DNA of 64,000 bases from Phytophthora hibernalis (lineage: Eukaryota; Oomycota; Peronosporomycetes; Peronosporales; Peronosporaceae), in contig JAAKBF010000224.1 in NCBI GenBank assembly GCA_012656075.1, positions 558,001 to 622,000 of the forward strand. The letters run 5' to 3'. The position numbers and the translations under genes are program-made. How positions within the stretch are numbered: position 1 is the first letter of the stretch; the number at the start of each line of letters is the position of its first letter. The notes beneath the pieces were generated by a model. It was not told where the DNA came from, ran no database searches, and saw nothing but the letters and a program-made list of their open reading frames with translations. Of the stretch, positions 41,606 through 53,066 are shown piece by piece.

Positions 41606-44600
41606 TTAGCGCTTCTGGTGGTTGACAAACCGCAGAGCTAGAAGTCCCAAAACGCGGACGACCACGATGAAGACCAGAATGATCCCAAAGTTGCTCCAGA
41701 TATCGTCGTGCTTCAGGTTGAACACGGTCTCGACGTATTCCTTCACGGTGATGTGGTCGATGGTCACTGGGGTATTCGTCAGAGGCTGGCAGCCACGTTG
41801 AGACCCAACGCCCGTGTACTGCTGCGTGGCATCGTCCCAAACGGGCATGTCGTCGCAGTCGGCGAACACCAAGGCTCCCATGATTCCAATCGAGTATTTG
41901 TGCGGGGTGATGTCGTGGAGCCACTTGTAGCCGCTGGGGATCTCGTTCGCTGGTGGGTTGAAGCCCATGAACAAGATGTAGATGGAGCTGATGAGCATAC
42001 CGATAACATCCGCCACCTCGAGATTTGGCATCGCGTAGACGAAGAATTGCCCCATGTACGTCTGCAACAACATAAAGAGCGACAAGTTGATCCAGTACAG
42101 GACGGCGGTGCTGAAACCCGTGAAGCCCACCATCGGGTAGAATATCACAGTGAAGATCAAACCACCCACGAAGCTGTACGGAATTTCAGCGACGGTGGAG
42201 CCGAGAAAGTACCACAACGCATTGTAGCTCTGCGAAGCGCGTTCACGGTAGAACGACGCCCTATCACCCGAAGCAATGGGCAACACACTGCTGAAGGAGA
42301 CAAGACCGTTGAAGAGGGAGGTTGTGAAGACCATACCCACTCCACTATTGAGACCTTGGTAGCTTGTGTATTCAGAGTCGAGAAAGACCAGTCCGTACAG
42401 GAGACTCAGGATAACTGCGATCACAAACCGTGTAAGGTTGTACGAAGGCGTACGCCAGTACATGCGCAAAAATCGCATCACCAGGAACTGAGCCTGCGTC
42501 CACGACGATGAAGCACGTTTCCGGCCAAATTTCATCTCCGGAACGTCAGGCGCAGGGAATGTGACGCCTTCCTTCATCAAGTTTGCATCGAGCATGCGCT
42601 TCTCCTCACTCTCGGTGAAATACTCCACGAAGTCAACACTGATGCCTGAGGAATTGTCAACGCCGGCACCAATGCACTCGAGCATCCAAGTAGCCGGGTT
42701 GTAGCCCTCCAGAAGCTCCGGCGTGCCAGGAATTGCTGCAAAGTAGTCGATCAAGTGCTGACACTTGTTGCCTAGTTCACCAAAGAAAACCGTCTCACCG
42801 CCACGCTTCAGCAGCAGCAAGCTATCGAACAGCAAAAAGACCTCCGTCGACGGCTGGTGAATCGTACACACAATGGTCCGTCCGCTGTCGGCCACCTTGC
42901 GAACGCCATCCATGATCATCTTCGCTGATCGAGCATCCAAACCACTCGTTGGTTCGTCCAGGAAAATCACACTCGGCTGGGCTGCAAGCTCAACGCCAAT
43001 CGTCAAGCGCTTCATCTGCTCCACAGAGCTGCCACGGATGATCTGGTCTGCGATGTCGTGCATGTCCAACAAATCCAAACATTCGTTCACTGAGTCGAAC
43101 TTCTTACTTGCAGGCAGGCTGCTGTCTTGGCGAAGGAACGAACTGAAAGTCAAAGCCTCTCGAAATGTGGCAGCCTCCGAGTGGATGTCCATTTGCTCGC
43201 AGTATCCCGTACAGCGACGAATTGCTAGGTCCGTTGCTTCATATCCGTTGAGCAGAATGTTGCCCTTGATAGTGCCCTCCGTCTTCCTGCCGGCGATCAC
43301 GTCCATCAGCGTCGTCTTTCCAGCTCCAGACGAACCCATGAGAGCAGTGATGGATCCCGGCAGCGCAAAGCCGCTGATGCCTTTGAGCAAGTCGAGAGAT
43401 TCGTTGGGGTTGGATGGCGAGCGAACGGAGTACCACAAGTCTTGGAAAGCGATTGTCACCGGGACGAAATTCTTCTCTTTCGTATTGACATCGAGGACGG
43501 TGGTGTCGTTGACAAAATCGTTTCCAGTTGATTGAGTCTTCGGCGTCGCGAGAAGCGCGTAGCTGCTTTCATCATCCAAGCCACCCTTCTTCGAAAGTGT
43601 AATGTGTTCTGGGCTTTCGTATCGCTTGTACTCGAGCGCAATGAAGCTAAGACCCATGAAGACGAAGTACGCAGCTACCATGAAAACGGCGCCGGTCGGG
43701 ACCCAGTACTTCTCCGTTGGAACGGAAAAGAGCGACATGCAGTACTCGCCCATGTTCATTCCAAACTCCGCGCAGTAGTCAACACCTTCGTACACGCACA
43801 CGTCCATTGAAGTCGAACGGTACTGATTCACTGCGAGCGCGCGCAGAGCCCACGAGATGGGGTCGACCCAGTAAATCCAAATGAAGTAGTCAGGGATTTG
43901 GTCCTTCGAGACGACAAATCCGGCAAAGAGGATGAAGCACACGATCGACATCATCGCAATCGGCTTCGAGATGTGAATATCGGGTGCAATCGCTGTGATG
44001 AAGAAGAACCAGGCAGCAAACGCCATGTTCGTCAGGATCAGCAGAACCATGAAGATGATGAAGTTTTCAGCATTGCTCACGAAGCCACAGAGCCAATAGA
44101 TCAGAGTACCAAACACCAGGCTTTCGCCAACTGCAAGCGGTAACTGGGCGACAGAACACGACAGCACGTATGCCGAAGTACGATAGAAGCTGGCTCCGCG
44201 TTGCTTGTAAAAAATATCGCGAGCGGACATGAACATCGGAATCAAAGACGTCTGGCCTACCGCCAAGAAGAGAATGCACTGGAAGAGGACTCCCATCATC
44301 ACTTGCGCGTTGGTAGGATCGACATCCCAAAACGTCGAGGAATTGACGAGTCCCATTACGGTGATCATGACAGCGCGAGAGATCAAAAACTCCTTCTCTC
44401 GGATCGTCAACATCGCCTGCCTGCGCATCAGCGTTGCCGTGCTGTCCCAAAACGACTGCTGAAATTCCGGCATCGTGTCCATGTCTTCAGCTTTGTTGGT
44501 CACCAGCTCCTGGTCGTGGGGTTCCTCCAGCGCACGGATCATGTTCTGGTAGGTCCTCGACTGTCGGAAAATTGTTCCAAACTCACTTGCCAGGCGTGGG

Positions 44601-45724
44601 AACGAATTCATGCCAATTGGCAATCCACCCTCGTACTGACGCTGCTGCTTCGTGCCGAGGTCCAACAGGAAGTCAGCCAAGTCTCGTCCAGGTGGGCGAA
44701 CAAAACCCATCAATGCAAAGTAGTTTTCCACCTCTCCACGCGGCCCGTGATACATCACCTCGCCTTCGTTCAGGATCAAGACATCGTCAAACAGATTGAA
44801 CACCTCCGGAGCCGGTTGGAGCAGTGCGATCACGACGGTCTTCTTCATTTTCTTGGCCACACTGCGCTGGGTGCTGATGATGTCGAAGGTTGCCGCACTG
44901 TCCAATCCAGTGCTGATCTCGTCCATGAACGTCACGGTTTTCATGCCGAACTCCATTTCCCCGGTCGTGACTCGCTTGCGCTCTCCTCCCGAGACACCCC
45001 GATGCATCACATCTCCGACGATGGTGTCTTGGCAATTCTTGAGACCGAGCTGACGGACCACTACATCTGGATAGTAATCCGACAAAGCGTTTGTCACATC
45101 GAGAGCAGCTTTATTTTGCTCGAGGGTTCCCTTTGAGAACCGCTGCTCGCCTTCGTGGATCAGCTTGCTGTCCGAAAACTCATGAGCGAACCCGAGCGTC
45201 TCCTTCACCGTCAGCAACGGAAAATGCTTGTCGCGTTGCGGCACGTAGGAGACGATCTGCGGTAGTCGTTTGGATACGACTCCAAGGTCCTCGCCGTTGA
45301 AGGTCACAGCACCTTCCACCGTGATGTTCTTCTCCATGGGGAAGCGGCCACTGAGAACTCTCATCAACGACGACTTACCCGATCCAGGCTGTCCGAGCAC
45401 CAGTGTGATGGTACTTGGTTTGAAGACGCCGCTGGTACTCTTGAGGATTTCCTTGCGCACGACGTTCGTCTTGGACGAGAATTTCGTGACTTTCTTCTTG
45501 ACCGAATTCCACAGCGTTGGTAGCTCGTGTTTGCCTTCGTCGTCATCCGCCACGATGATATCCGCCGAAACAGACAAATCGCTGAAGCGAACTTCCATTT
45601 GCGGCAGCCAACGCCCCATTGCAGCCTCAAAACTCGTAGCGACGTGGTCGTGTAGTGCCTGAGGACCATGAGCCATGAGAGCATCCGGCGACCCGAGACC
45701 AGGCTTCTTTTCGGTCAGCGGCAT
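41606..45724 (-). CDS. PDR-type full-size ABCG transporter
   Basis: A single open frame of 1,372 residues, the usual size and order (NBD-TMD-NBD-TMD) of pleiotropic drug resistance transporters, which export diverse hydrophobic compounds across the plasma membrane. NBD1: Walker A GQPGSGKSS (about residue 110), signature VSGGERKRVT, Walker B region TFMDEISTGLDS. NBD2: Walker A GSSGAGKTT (about residue 800), a degenerate signature (VEQMKRLTIGVELA), Walker B VIFLDEPTSGLDARSA and the switch TIHQPS. Each membrane half has about six hydrophobic helices, for example VMITVMGLVNSSTFWDV in the first and FVIAVILSLLYGLVFL in the second. No intron and no frame break, unlike most neighbours. An old ABC remnant lies at 49970-50480. 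Confidence 0.95.
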   Translation of the reverse strand: MPLTEKKPGLGSPDALMAHGPQALHDHVATSFEAAMGRWLPQMEVRFSDLSVSADIIVADDDEGKHELPTLWNSVKKKVTKFSSKTNVVRKEILKSTSGVFKPSTITLVLGQPGSGKSSLMRVLSGRFPMEKNITVEGAVTFNGEDLGVVSKRLPQIVSYVPQRDKHFPLLTVKETLGFAHEFSDSKLIHEGEQRFSKGTLEQNKAALDVTNALSDYYPDVVVRQLGLKNCQDTIVGDVMHRGVSGGERKRVTTGEMEFGMKTVTFMDEISTGLDSAATFDIISTQRSVAKKMKKTVVIALLQPAPEVFNLFDDVLILNEGEVMYHGPRGEVENYFALMGFVRPPGRDLADFLLDLGTKQQRQYEGGLPIGMNSFPRLASEFGTIFRQSRTYQNMIRALEEPHDQELVTNKAEDMDTMPEFQQSFWDSTATLMRRQAMLTIREKEFLISRAVMITVMGLVNSSTFWDVDPTNAQVMMGVLFQCILFLAVGQTSLIPMFMSARDIFYKQRGASFYRTSAYVLSCSVAQLPLAVGESLVFGTLIYWLCGFVSNAENFIIFMVLLILTNMAFAAWFFFITAIAPDIHISKPIAMMSIVCFILFAGFVVSKDQIPDYFIWIYWVDPISWALRALAVNQYRSTSMDVCVYEGVDYCAEFGMNMGEYCMSLFSVPTEKYWVPTGAVFMVAAYFVFMGLSFIALEYKRYESPEHITLSKKGGLDDESSYALLATPKTQSTGNDFVNDTTVLDVNTKEKNFVPVTIAFQDLWYSVRSPSNPNESLDLLKGISGFALPGSITALMGSSGAGKTTLMDVIAGRKTEGTIKGNILLNGYEATDLAIRRCTGYCEQMDIHSEAATFREALTFSSFLRQDSSLPASKKFDSVNECLDLLDMHDIADQIIRGSSVEQMKRLTIGVELAAQPSVIFLDEPTSGLDARSAKMIMDGVRKVADSGRTIVCTIHQPSTEVFLLFDSLLLLKRGGETVFFGELGNKCQHLIDYFAAIPGTPELLEGYNPATWMLECIGAGVDNSSGISVDFVEYFTESEEKRMLDANLMKEGVTFPAPDVPEMKFGRKRASSSWTQAQFLVMRFLRMYWRTPSYNLTRFVIAVILSLLYGLVFLDSEYTSYQGLNSGVGMVFTTSLFNGLVSFSSVLPIASGDRASFYRERASQSYNALWYFLGSTVAEIPYSFVGGLIFTVIFYPMVGFTGFSTAVLYWINLSLFMLLQTYMGQFFVYAMPNLEVADVIGMLISSIYILFMGFNPPANEIPSGYKWLHDITPHKYSIGIMGALVFADCDDMPVWDDATQQYTGVGSQRGCQPLTNTPVTIDHITVKEYVETVFNLKHDDIWSNFGIILVFIVVVRVLGLLALRFVNHQKR

Positions 45725-46235
45725 GGTGTTGGGAGCCTAAGACAGAACTTGTCTGTGAAAGTCGATGTTGAGCTCACAAAGTAAATTGCTGAATGACATT
45801 GAGAGTTCCTGTCGTAGTGGCGTGTCCAAGCGATCTTGGTGCTGCCATTGCAGAGGAACTGGATAACAAACGACTGATGGGATTGTTACACACCGTAGCT
45901 GGGGAGTCATCCTTGCGCGAAATAATCAAAAACCTCGATTACGCCGGACTTTGATTATTACCTCGTCGCGGCAGAATGTGTGTGTACGAAATGGAATAGA
46001 GACTTTGCCTGCGAGCTTGCTCGTGTAGCTGTTCTAGACTGAGCCGAGCACCAGTGGCGAAGCGTTGGCTTGTGTTCTCCAACGACAGGTTTTGGCCTGC
46101 GGCATTGACCTCATCGCAGACTTATCTTTGGAAATCCATTTGAGGATAGATTGCAATCCGAGACGCTCAGGTTCACTTAAAACTACGAGCGTGGCCCAAC
46201 GCAACAACACAAAATTCTAATGTTTCCATTCCTGT
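45725..46235. other. Upstream region of the ABC transporter gene
   Basis: About 500 bp of non-coding DNA that must hold the minus-strand promoter. No clear motif picked out. Confidence 0.5.
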
Positions 46236-46445
46236 TATGTCATCCAAAAGTTCGCAGTTCGTAAGAACTGTCGTCATCAAAAGTTCGCTGCTTGGGAAGA
46301 ATCGTCATCCAAAAGCTCGCAGTTCGTAAGAACTGTCGCTAGAAAGGCTAGAAAACTTGTCATCAAACAACATCGAAGTGCCCAGCAACATTCGTCAAAA
46401 TTGTCATCCAAAATTCGCAGGACTATCGTCATTCAAAAACTTGCA
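46236..46445. repeat. Degenerate tandem repeats of about 35 bp
   Basis: Units of the form GTCATCCAAAAGTTCGCAGT followed by TCGTAAGAACTGTC recur at least five times with decay (for example near 46237, 46272, 46304, 46405 and 46430). Non-coding, between the ABC transporter promoter and member 2 of the START-like family. Confidence 0.75.
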
Positions 46446-46709
46446 GTAGTAATATTGAAAGATCGAGGTTTGACAGTCAAACTTGGAGCTCTTCCCGACC
46501 ACTTACTTGGTTGCTAAGCTTATCGATATCTTTATTATTCATATTTTTCCTAAGTGTAAGGAGCGCTCACTGGGTAAACGGCAGAGTGAATATCTCCTTG
46601 TGGCCTCTCTAATGCAGCTGTAGGTTCAGTTTGCTTCATGTAAACGTAGCAAAACACGTTCATGCAAGTTTATCCATCAATTCGATTGTTTCTTTGTTGT
46701 CGGGTACGA

Positions 46710-47866
46710 TTATTCTACCTCGATTGTGGTTGCTAGTTGCCGCTCCACGCACCGTCGCGTGGTATCACCCCAGCACACAGAGCTCTCTTTCATTTCTACC
46801 TCAGGATTTTGCAGTGCGTTCATGTCGTTGCGGTGGATTTGCAAGCACGTCCAACGCGTAACTACTACGTTAGATCGCCCCGTAGAAGCACATCCACGTT
46901 CCTTCGTCTCACCGGAGAGGGGTCGAATCGTGATAATCGAAGTTGTGTCTCCCCGCACACGCTTGTCAGTTTGGTACGGATGCAATTCGTCAAAGTCCAC
47001 AAAATCAGCAGCGATAATTCCGTAGGCATCGTCCTCACAGCCTGCTCCATCTTGATAGCTCGAGAACAGAACAGTATTTGACTCCACAATTGATCCAGAT
47101 GAGACAGCTGAAGCAAGACGAATCTGAGCAAACGCGGAGCTCTCGAAGTCGCTGTCTTCGCGAACCGAAAGACAACCAAAAATCTCGGAGAGAACGATCT
47201 CGGCATTCAGGATGGAGTTCTGGATAGCGTCAAACACTTCGATGACACGAACTCCGAGGATGGGCAGAATCTCAAACCGCACAACGCAGTAGCTTCCAGC
47301 AGGGGTATCAAATAGTTCTTCCTGGCAGTATGACGACGCAGGGTTGAGCCCGTGACTCCGAGCTGCGAGGTAACGCTCTCCAAAATCCAGCGTGCGGTCT
47401 TTTAGTGTTGTCAAGGTTTTGTGGCGCTCGGCTTGGTCAGTTCCAAGATGAATCACACTTTGTCCGGGTTGGATTGAGCCTAAACTTCGTTGCTACGCAC
47501 AAACAGAATACGAAAGTTAGTATCAGCCACCGTTCGCTAAAATAAGTATCTTACCACGTGACTCGAAAGTGCTGCTTGGGTTTGAGCGAAGGGAAGACAT
47601 TGTTCTTGAACGAACTCGTGCAGCACTACGTTTTCTAGCTGAGTGCGTTGGGTGGCTTTGTTGATCTCATCATGATCGACTAACACTAGAAGCTTGAGTG
47701 CGTCCAGTTCTTTTTGCATTTGTTTCGCCTTCTCTTCCAACTTTCGCTTGCGCTCTTTGCGAATCGCGTACCGAGTTGTTACCCGCTTCGGTTTTGTTTT
47801 CTTCGATCGGGTCTTGTTGGGTTGCACCATTTCAGCCTTGTGAGTAGTACGAAGTGAGTTGAACAC
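46710..47866 (-). CDS. Coiled-coil/START-like family protein (member 2)
   Basis: Two exons: 47866-47555 (104 codons; an internal Met at 47830 is a possible true start) and 47492-46710 (261 codons with stop), split by a 62-nt intron (GTAAGA...CGTAG) in phase 0 after SSHV. The N-terminus is basic (KTRSKKTKPKRVTTRYAIRK) and continues into a heptad-rich helix (KERKRKLEEKAKQMQKELDA), resembling a bZIP-like basic/coiled-coil module. The rest is a START-like region (SYCQEELFDTPAGSYCVVRF, SEIFGCLSVREDSDF, VESNTVLFSSYQ, IIAADFVDFDELHPY, VVVTRWTCLQIH, SSVCWGDTTRRCVERQL). Function unknown. Same orientation and intron position as members 1 and 3, indicating tandem duplication. Confidence 0.82.
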
Positions 47867-47983
47867 TGAGAAGAACCCAATGAAGTTGCTATTAGTTCGT
47901 AAAACTTTCCTTGTTTTTCACTAATCGTCGTAATCAAAAACAATGGTTATGCCGAGGAACATGGTCATCAGATTATTTGTCTA

Positions 47984-49211
47984 CTACTGCGACGGTGGCT
48001 GCTTTGGCTCGTGAATACCAGTCTTACCCAGTCTTTGCTGAATGCACTTCTTCATGGTATCACCGAAAGAAACAGTGCTTTCCTGTAACTCTCGCACTGC
48101 ATCAGCCGAAAGATTCATCTTGCCGCGTCGAACTTTAGAGCACGTCCACCGCGTGGCCACGACCACGAGCTCTTTCTCGTTTGAGCATTCGCTGGGCTTG
48201 TCAAGACTTTTGCTGTTGGACGGAATCGGCTGCATGAAGGAGCGGATCATGAACACGGTCGTCGAGTCTCGCCGAACGCGCTCTTCTGGTTTGTAGGGGT
48301 ACAGCACGTCCGAATCGACAAAGTCTGATACTATCAGTCCGCAGTTTTCCTCGCCATCGCTACTCTCGACGAACTCGGTGAACATGACCGTGTTCGACTC
48401 TACCATCGCCCCCAGTGAGGTCGACGTCACCAGACGCATCTGCGAGAGATCTCTCTGGTCGGAATCGTTGTTTTCGCGGATGGTAATGCTGCCAAAGAGC
48501 TCCGAAATGACAATCTCAGCGTTCTGCGCGACGTCGATGAAAGCATCAAACACGTCTCGAGCACTGACGCCACGCACCGTCCTATTCTCGAAGACAACGA
48601 GACAGTAATCTTCTCCTGGACTGTTGTTCCGCTCTTCTTGAGAATAGGAAGATCTCGGGTCCATTCCTCTGCTTCTTGTAAGGACGAAGCGTTTGGCCTC
48701 TTGCAACTTTTGGTTTTTCATGGCTACCAGCGTGTTATGACGCTCTGTCCGATCGGTTCCAAGTCGAATAATTGTGTGCACTGGGTGCAGCGTATTAATG
48801 TTCTGTTGCTGTGAAAGCGACAACTACAACGTCAGAAGTATCTAAAACATCATAAAAGCAGCTACGAACTCTTCTTACCAAGTGACCAGCAAGCATCGCC
48901 TGTGTCTTTGCGAGTTCGACGTGTTGTTCCTGAATAAACTCTTGCAGCACCGAGTTACCCGCAGCTGTGCGTTCATTTGACTTGGCCGCCTCCCCCTGCT
49001 CGACCAGCACCTGGTACTTGAGCTTGTCGAGTTGTTTCTGCAGTTTTCCCACTTGAATACTGAGTTCTTCCTTCTGCTCTCTTCGAATATCGTACGTGGT
49101 CTTGCGCTTCTTCCTTGCGGCTCGTCCCGCTTGTGCGTTGCGTTTCCGACTAACATGTTGAGACTCGGACTGGTCCTGTCGGCCTCCACTGGTGTCTTCG
49201 AGCTCTTCCAA
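47984..49211 (-). CDS. Coiled-coil/START-like family protein (member 3)
   Basis: Exon 1 (49211-48879, 111 codons) starts MEELEDTSGGRQDQSE, has a basic stretch (GRAARKKRKTTYDIRREQKE) and a coiled coil (LSIQVGKLQKQLDKLKYQ). A 70-nt phase-0 intron (48878-48809, GTAAGA...TCACAG) follows AGHL. Exon 2 (48808-47984, 275 codons with stop) holds the START-like region (SYSQEERNNSPGEDYCLVVF, SELFGSITIRENND, VESNTVMFTEFVE, DFVDSDVLYPYKPEERVRRD, VVVATRWTCSKVRRGKM). Both exons are exact multiples of three and the predicted protein (385 residues) is intact. It lies head-to-tail with member 2 (gap about 117 bp). The basic/coiled-coil part suggests nucleic-acid binding or dimerisation, but the role is unknown. 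Confidence 0.85.
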
Positions 49212-49969
49212 GCCGTGGAGACTGTTCTCCCACGCCGACGGTCCAGGAAGGGGGTCATAATTTGTGGACTACGGGTGTGACGTTGACGGGTGTGCACAGC
49301 TCAGGAATAGGGATGAGCCGTTCAGGATTGGCGCCAATTCGGGCCATTGCGGTTTTCATCATGACATTTGATGAACACTTTAGATGTAGAGTTGGCAATG
49401 AACTAGCACTACTTCCTGGCTGCATGCCCGAGGAAATACATGTATAGGTTCTTGCATCGTCATTTGTCATTGCATCAAAGGTCTGCCTGAACTTCAGGCC
49501 CTGAAGACCCTCGGACAAGGTGTGAACAATCACGATTTCTGATGACCATCTCGAGGCCGGCGTAATCAAAGAAGTGATTGGTGGCGTGAGGAGACTGTGA
49601 GGTATTTTAATATACAGTATCGGTTCGTGGTTTGTCAAGCATGACCACATCAACTGTACGTGTATTTTGAAGCTGTCGTGGATCGAGCTACTCGATCAAA
49701 GCACGTCTGCAATCGATAGCATGGAGATCAGTCCTTGAAGGATGATCAGTTTTCCGGGATGCGGTAAGTGCGTATTTTAAGATAGCCAAAGGGTTCACTT
49801 TCAATGTTGCATCGAGGTGCGAACCCGCCTCACCACGCCCTCGATATTATTCGAGGCAATACATTCGTTTACTCCTTCGTGATGGAAGCGTGAGCAGCGA
49901 AGACACACGCAAGAGGAAAGGTTGATGAACCGCAGCAAAAGCAGAGCGAGTGTAATACTTCGATGACCG
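49212..49969. other. Upstream region of member 3, no gene recognised
   Basis: Open frames on both strands at 49255-49653 have no recognisable motif and oppose each other. Confidence 0.45.
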
Positions 49970-50480
49970 CGATGAGGACAAGTTGGGAAGTTGCTCCGAT
50001 CGTGGATTAAAGCCCAGGCTTAAGCTTAGAATGAAAGTGGAGCTGATCAGAGTTAACTCATATACGTCTGTAACATGCAGAGCGAAATACCGGTATTGGT
50101 CCAGTAGAGAGGACTGCAGTGTCAAATCCAGCAAACCCCACCAGCAAAGCAGTAAGAAATATCATCGAGCCGACATTGTGCGTTGTAAATCTGCGAAGAA
50201 TGCTCTCGTTATAACGATGCTCGTTCTTCTGGTGCGAATGTTAACCGAAGGAGGCGAGGCAATCGAAAGTCACCTGAAGACCATACCCACGCCGCAGCCC
50301 AGGCCTTGGTACGGAGTGCTCTGAGGCGACAAACACCAGTCTGAACAAGAGACTAAAACCCAACACGACGATGAGCATGGAAGGCATGTCGAAGGCACGT
50401 GAGGCTACAGGCGAATTAACAGCAAAGCTTTGCTGATTGTTGGTCTCCAAACGATTTTCAGTCCTTGGAAAGTCACTCAT
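49970..50480 (-). pseudogene. ABC transporter (ABCG) remnant, transmembrane part
   Basis: The minus-strand frame at 50480-50241 contains SMLIVVLGFSLLFRLVFVAS followed by PGLRRGYGLQVTF, which aligns in pattern with VIAVILSLLYGLVFLDSEYT and QGLNSGVGMVFTT of the intact transporter. Further downstream in other frames, TALLVGFAGFDTAVL-like and LCMLQTYM-like segments occur near 50130-50060, in the order expected for transmembrane domain 2. Many frame breaks. It is a decayed fragment of a paralogue. Confidence 0.55.
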
Positions 50481-50753
50481 AGTCTACCATATGGTATGAG
50501 TCATACACCCCACGCAAGTTGCACTTGAAGGCATGTGAGCAAACCCAAACGTGGTTTATTATACCACGTCGTCGAAGAAATGTGCTTGTTTACGGACGCA
50601 CAACAAACGCCAATCGATTCCACCGCTCTGAGAAACTTTAATCGTAAGCCGGATAAATAAAGCTGCTGCTGCAAGGAAGAACCAACCTTTCGTCGCTACA
50701 GACCATCACAACTTAATCACCTCCATTCCTACCGCCAACGAGTTTTCCCGAAA
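50481..50753. promoter_or_regulatory. Upstream region of hydrolase 1
   Basis: CTCCATTCCTACC, about 30 bases before the ATG at 50754, resembles the oomycete initiator (TCATTY-type) core. The rest shows no clear element. Confidence 0.35.
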
Positions 50754-51735
50754 ATGACGCAAACGATCACCCTGCTGTTCGCCCACGGCGGAGGTTTCTG
50801 CAAAGAAATCTGGGAACCCATTATGCGTCGCCTTCGAGAGTCTCCGCTATTGCAGAATGCAGCAGTGAACACTGAATTCGTGAACTTTGACCTCAAGTAT
50901 CACGGCAGCAACCGAGACGAGTCCGAGACACCACGAATTGACCTGAGCGACCCGAATTCTCCGAGAGTACACCATTCGTCTGGTGATCTAACCACCTGGA
51001 CTTCGGCATACGTGCTGGAGCAAGTGCGTGCACTCCAAAGCAAGAACCCTGAAAGACCGATCATTGGAATCGGACACTCGATGGGAGCTTGCGCTCTCTG
51101 GAACACGGAAGTGAACCATCCCGGCACCTTCGCCGGCCTCATTCTGTTTGAGCCAGTGTATGGCAACGTCGATAACGCTGCAGTCACGGACTTCCTTGTG
51201 TCTATTACACTCCAACGCGAGTCCTCGTGGTAAGGCTGTAGGCAGAGAATGCTGACTCTGGAGATCAGCGCTGATAGATTGCTCGTATTATTCTTGCAGG
51301 CCATCACGTAAAGCAGCAGAAGAGCACCTTCACAGTTTCAAGAACTTCTCCGCGTGGGACCGTGAGTCGCTGGAGGCGTACATGAAAGGTGGACTAGTGG
51401 AAGACAAGTCGACAGGCTGGACGAAGCTGGCCTGCAGTCCGCCCATGGAAGCCGCCCTGTACTGCCACAAACTCATGTTCTGCAGCGATGAGAAACTCGC
51501 ACGCGTCAAGTGTAAGGTTTTCTTCCACAGTGGAGGTCGCACCAAGATGTTCCTGCCGTGGATTTTCCAAGAGATGAACGAGAAGTGGCCCGACGTTTAC
51601 TCGTTGGAGAAGCCCATTCCTCGCTGCTCTCACGTCTTGGTCATGGAGGCTCCTGCAGCAGTGGCTCAAAATATTTTGAAGAATTTGGCCGAACTCGAGT
51701 CATTCCGCGGGACTTCGAGTCACTCGCGCTTGTAA
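50754..51735 (+). CDS. Alpha/beta-hydrolase fold protein 1
   Basis: Two exons, 50754-51229 and 51300-51735, joined across a 70-nt GT-AG intron (51230-51299) inside a Trp codon (SSW-PSRKAAEE). The 303-residue product begins [24 protein letters not shown] is the oxyanion-type loop of esterase/lipase-like hydrolases. The nucleophile elbow is [13 protein letters not shown], with Ser in GHSMG. A candidate acid lies in LILFEPVYGNVD and a candidate His in RCSHVLVMEAPAAVA near the C-terminus. No signal peptide, so probably cytosolic. The substrate cannot be told. It is the first of a tandem pair with the same intron position. Confidence 0.88.
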
Positions 51736-51965
51736 ATAGCCTCCCGAGTCTCAGTTCGAGCAGTAGATGCACATGAATCGAACTACATTTCGTCTAATGT
51801 CCCACGTGGCGTTACCTTTGCCCTGAACAATCAGGAATTGTGTTTATTCTGCTTCGTCGACACTTCCAAAGCTACGTAAACCTGTCGTGAGTCGCTCGAG
51901 CCGAAATGTACCATACCACAACACAATTGAATCATCAACCTCCAGCGCACATCAACCGATCTAAA

Positions 51966-52909
51966 ATGTCCAAGACGGCGACGTTGTTGTTTGCTCACGG
52001 CGGAGGCTTCTGCAAGGAAGTTTGGGAGCCCATTATGCGTCGTTTGAAGGACTCCTCGCTGCTACAGAACACCCAGTTCGTGAACTTCGACTTCAAGTAT
52101 CACGGAAGCAAAAGAGACGAATATGTACCTGCTCAACTCGACCTCAGCAATCTTGCAGCACCGAGAGTTCGCCATCCAGCTGCCGACATGACGGCCTGGA
52201 CGTCCGCGGAAGTGCTACAACAAGCTCGTGCACTGAAGAGTAAGAGCCTCGACACCCCTTGATTGGCATCGGCCACTCGATGGGAGCTTCCGCCATGTGG
52301 AACGCGGAGGTTCAATACCCGGGCACCTTCGACGGCCTCATTCTGCTCGAACCAGTGTACGGCGACCTGAACTCGGACGTCGTCACCAACTTCTTGGTGT
52401 CACTCACCCTCCAGCGTGAGTCTTCATGGTAACTTACACTACCTTCTCCATCAAACGCAGCAGCCTTGACACCTTCTTTTGTACAGGCCTTCAAGAGCAG
52501 TAGCAGAAGACCATCTCCGCCAGTTCAAGAACTTCTCAGCTTGGGACCGCGAGGCTTTGGACGCGTACATCAGGGAGCTCTCGTGGAGGACAAGTCGACG
52601 GGTGAGACGGTTCTGGCCTGCCGTCCGTCCATCGAGGCGTCCTTGTACTGCCACAAGTTGCTCGTCTTCAACGACCAGCAGCTCTCACTCCCACAATGCA
52701 AAGTCTTCTTCCACAGCGGAGGTCGCACCAAGATGTTCCTTCCGAGCGTCTTCCAGGAGCTCAGCGCCAAGTATCCGCACATTTACTCACTGTCGGAGCC
52801 CGTTCCCGACACTTCGCACGCGTTCGTGATGGAAAAACCCGAACAAGTGACGCAGAAGCTTCTGGAAAGCCTCAAACAGCTCGAACCTTTTCAAATAGCG
52901 AGACTCTAG
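51966..52909 (+). CDS. Alpha/beta-hydrolase fold protein 2
   Basis: Tandem duplicate of hydrolase 1. The start is taken as the Met at 51966 ([20 protein letters not shown]), which aligns with the paralogue; the frame is open upstream to 51906. Exon 1 runs to 52428, the intron is 58 nt (52429-52486, GTAACT...TACAG), and exon 2 is 52487-52909 ([20 protein letters not shown] to EPFQIARL). The nucleophile motif [13 protein letters not shown] and the candidate His in [11 protein letters not shown] are kept. Two one-base losses in runs break the frame, a C near 52258 ([12 protein letters not shown]) and a G near 52575 ([12 protein letters not shown]). Both are compatible with sequence error. If real, the gene is dead. 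Confidence 0.82.
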
Positions 52910-53066
52910 GGGTGCAAAAGGCAAGTTGAAGTGACCTGTACCTGTCACTCTTTCAGAACTGTGGCCTATGGACGCGCTGCTGGCCACGGCGCAGTCGCTA
53001 CGCTCGCTCCTGCAGAGGTGAACGAGAGATAACGTAGCGGAGTAACATGTCGTAAATGATAATAAC

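Noticed and set aside
41708..42511. 267-residue plus-strand frame over the ABC transporter
   Set aside because: Antisense shadow of the intact transporter.
44201..45136. 311-residue plus-strand frame over the ABC transporter
   Set aside because: Antisense shadow, His-rich composition, no family features.
52970..53066. An additional upstream TERT exon
   Set aside because: No frame with a start and splice donor joining to 53067 was seen, and the total protein length is already typical.
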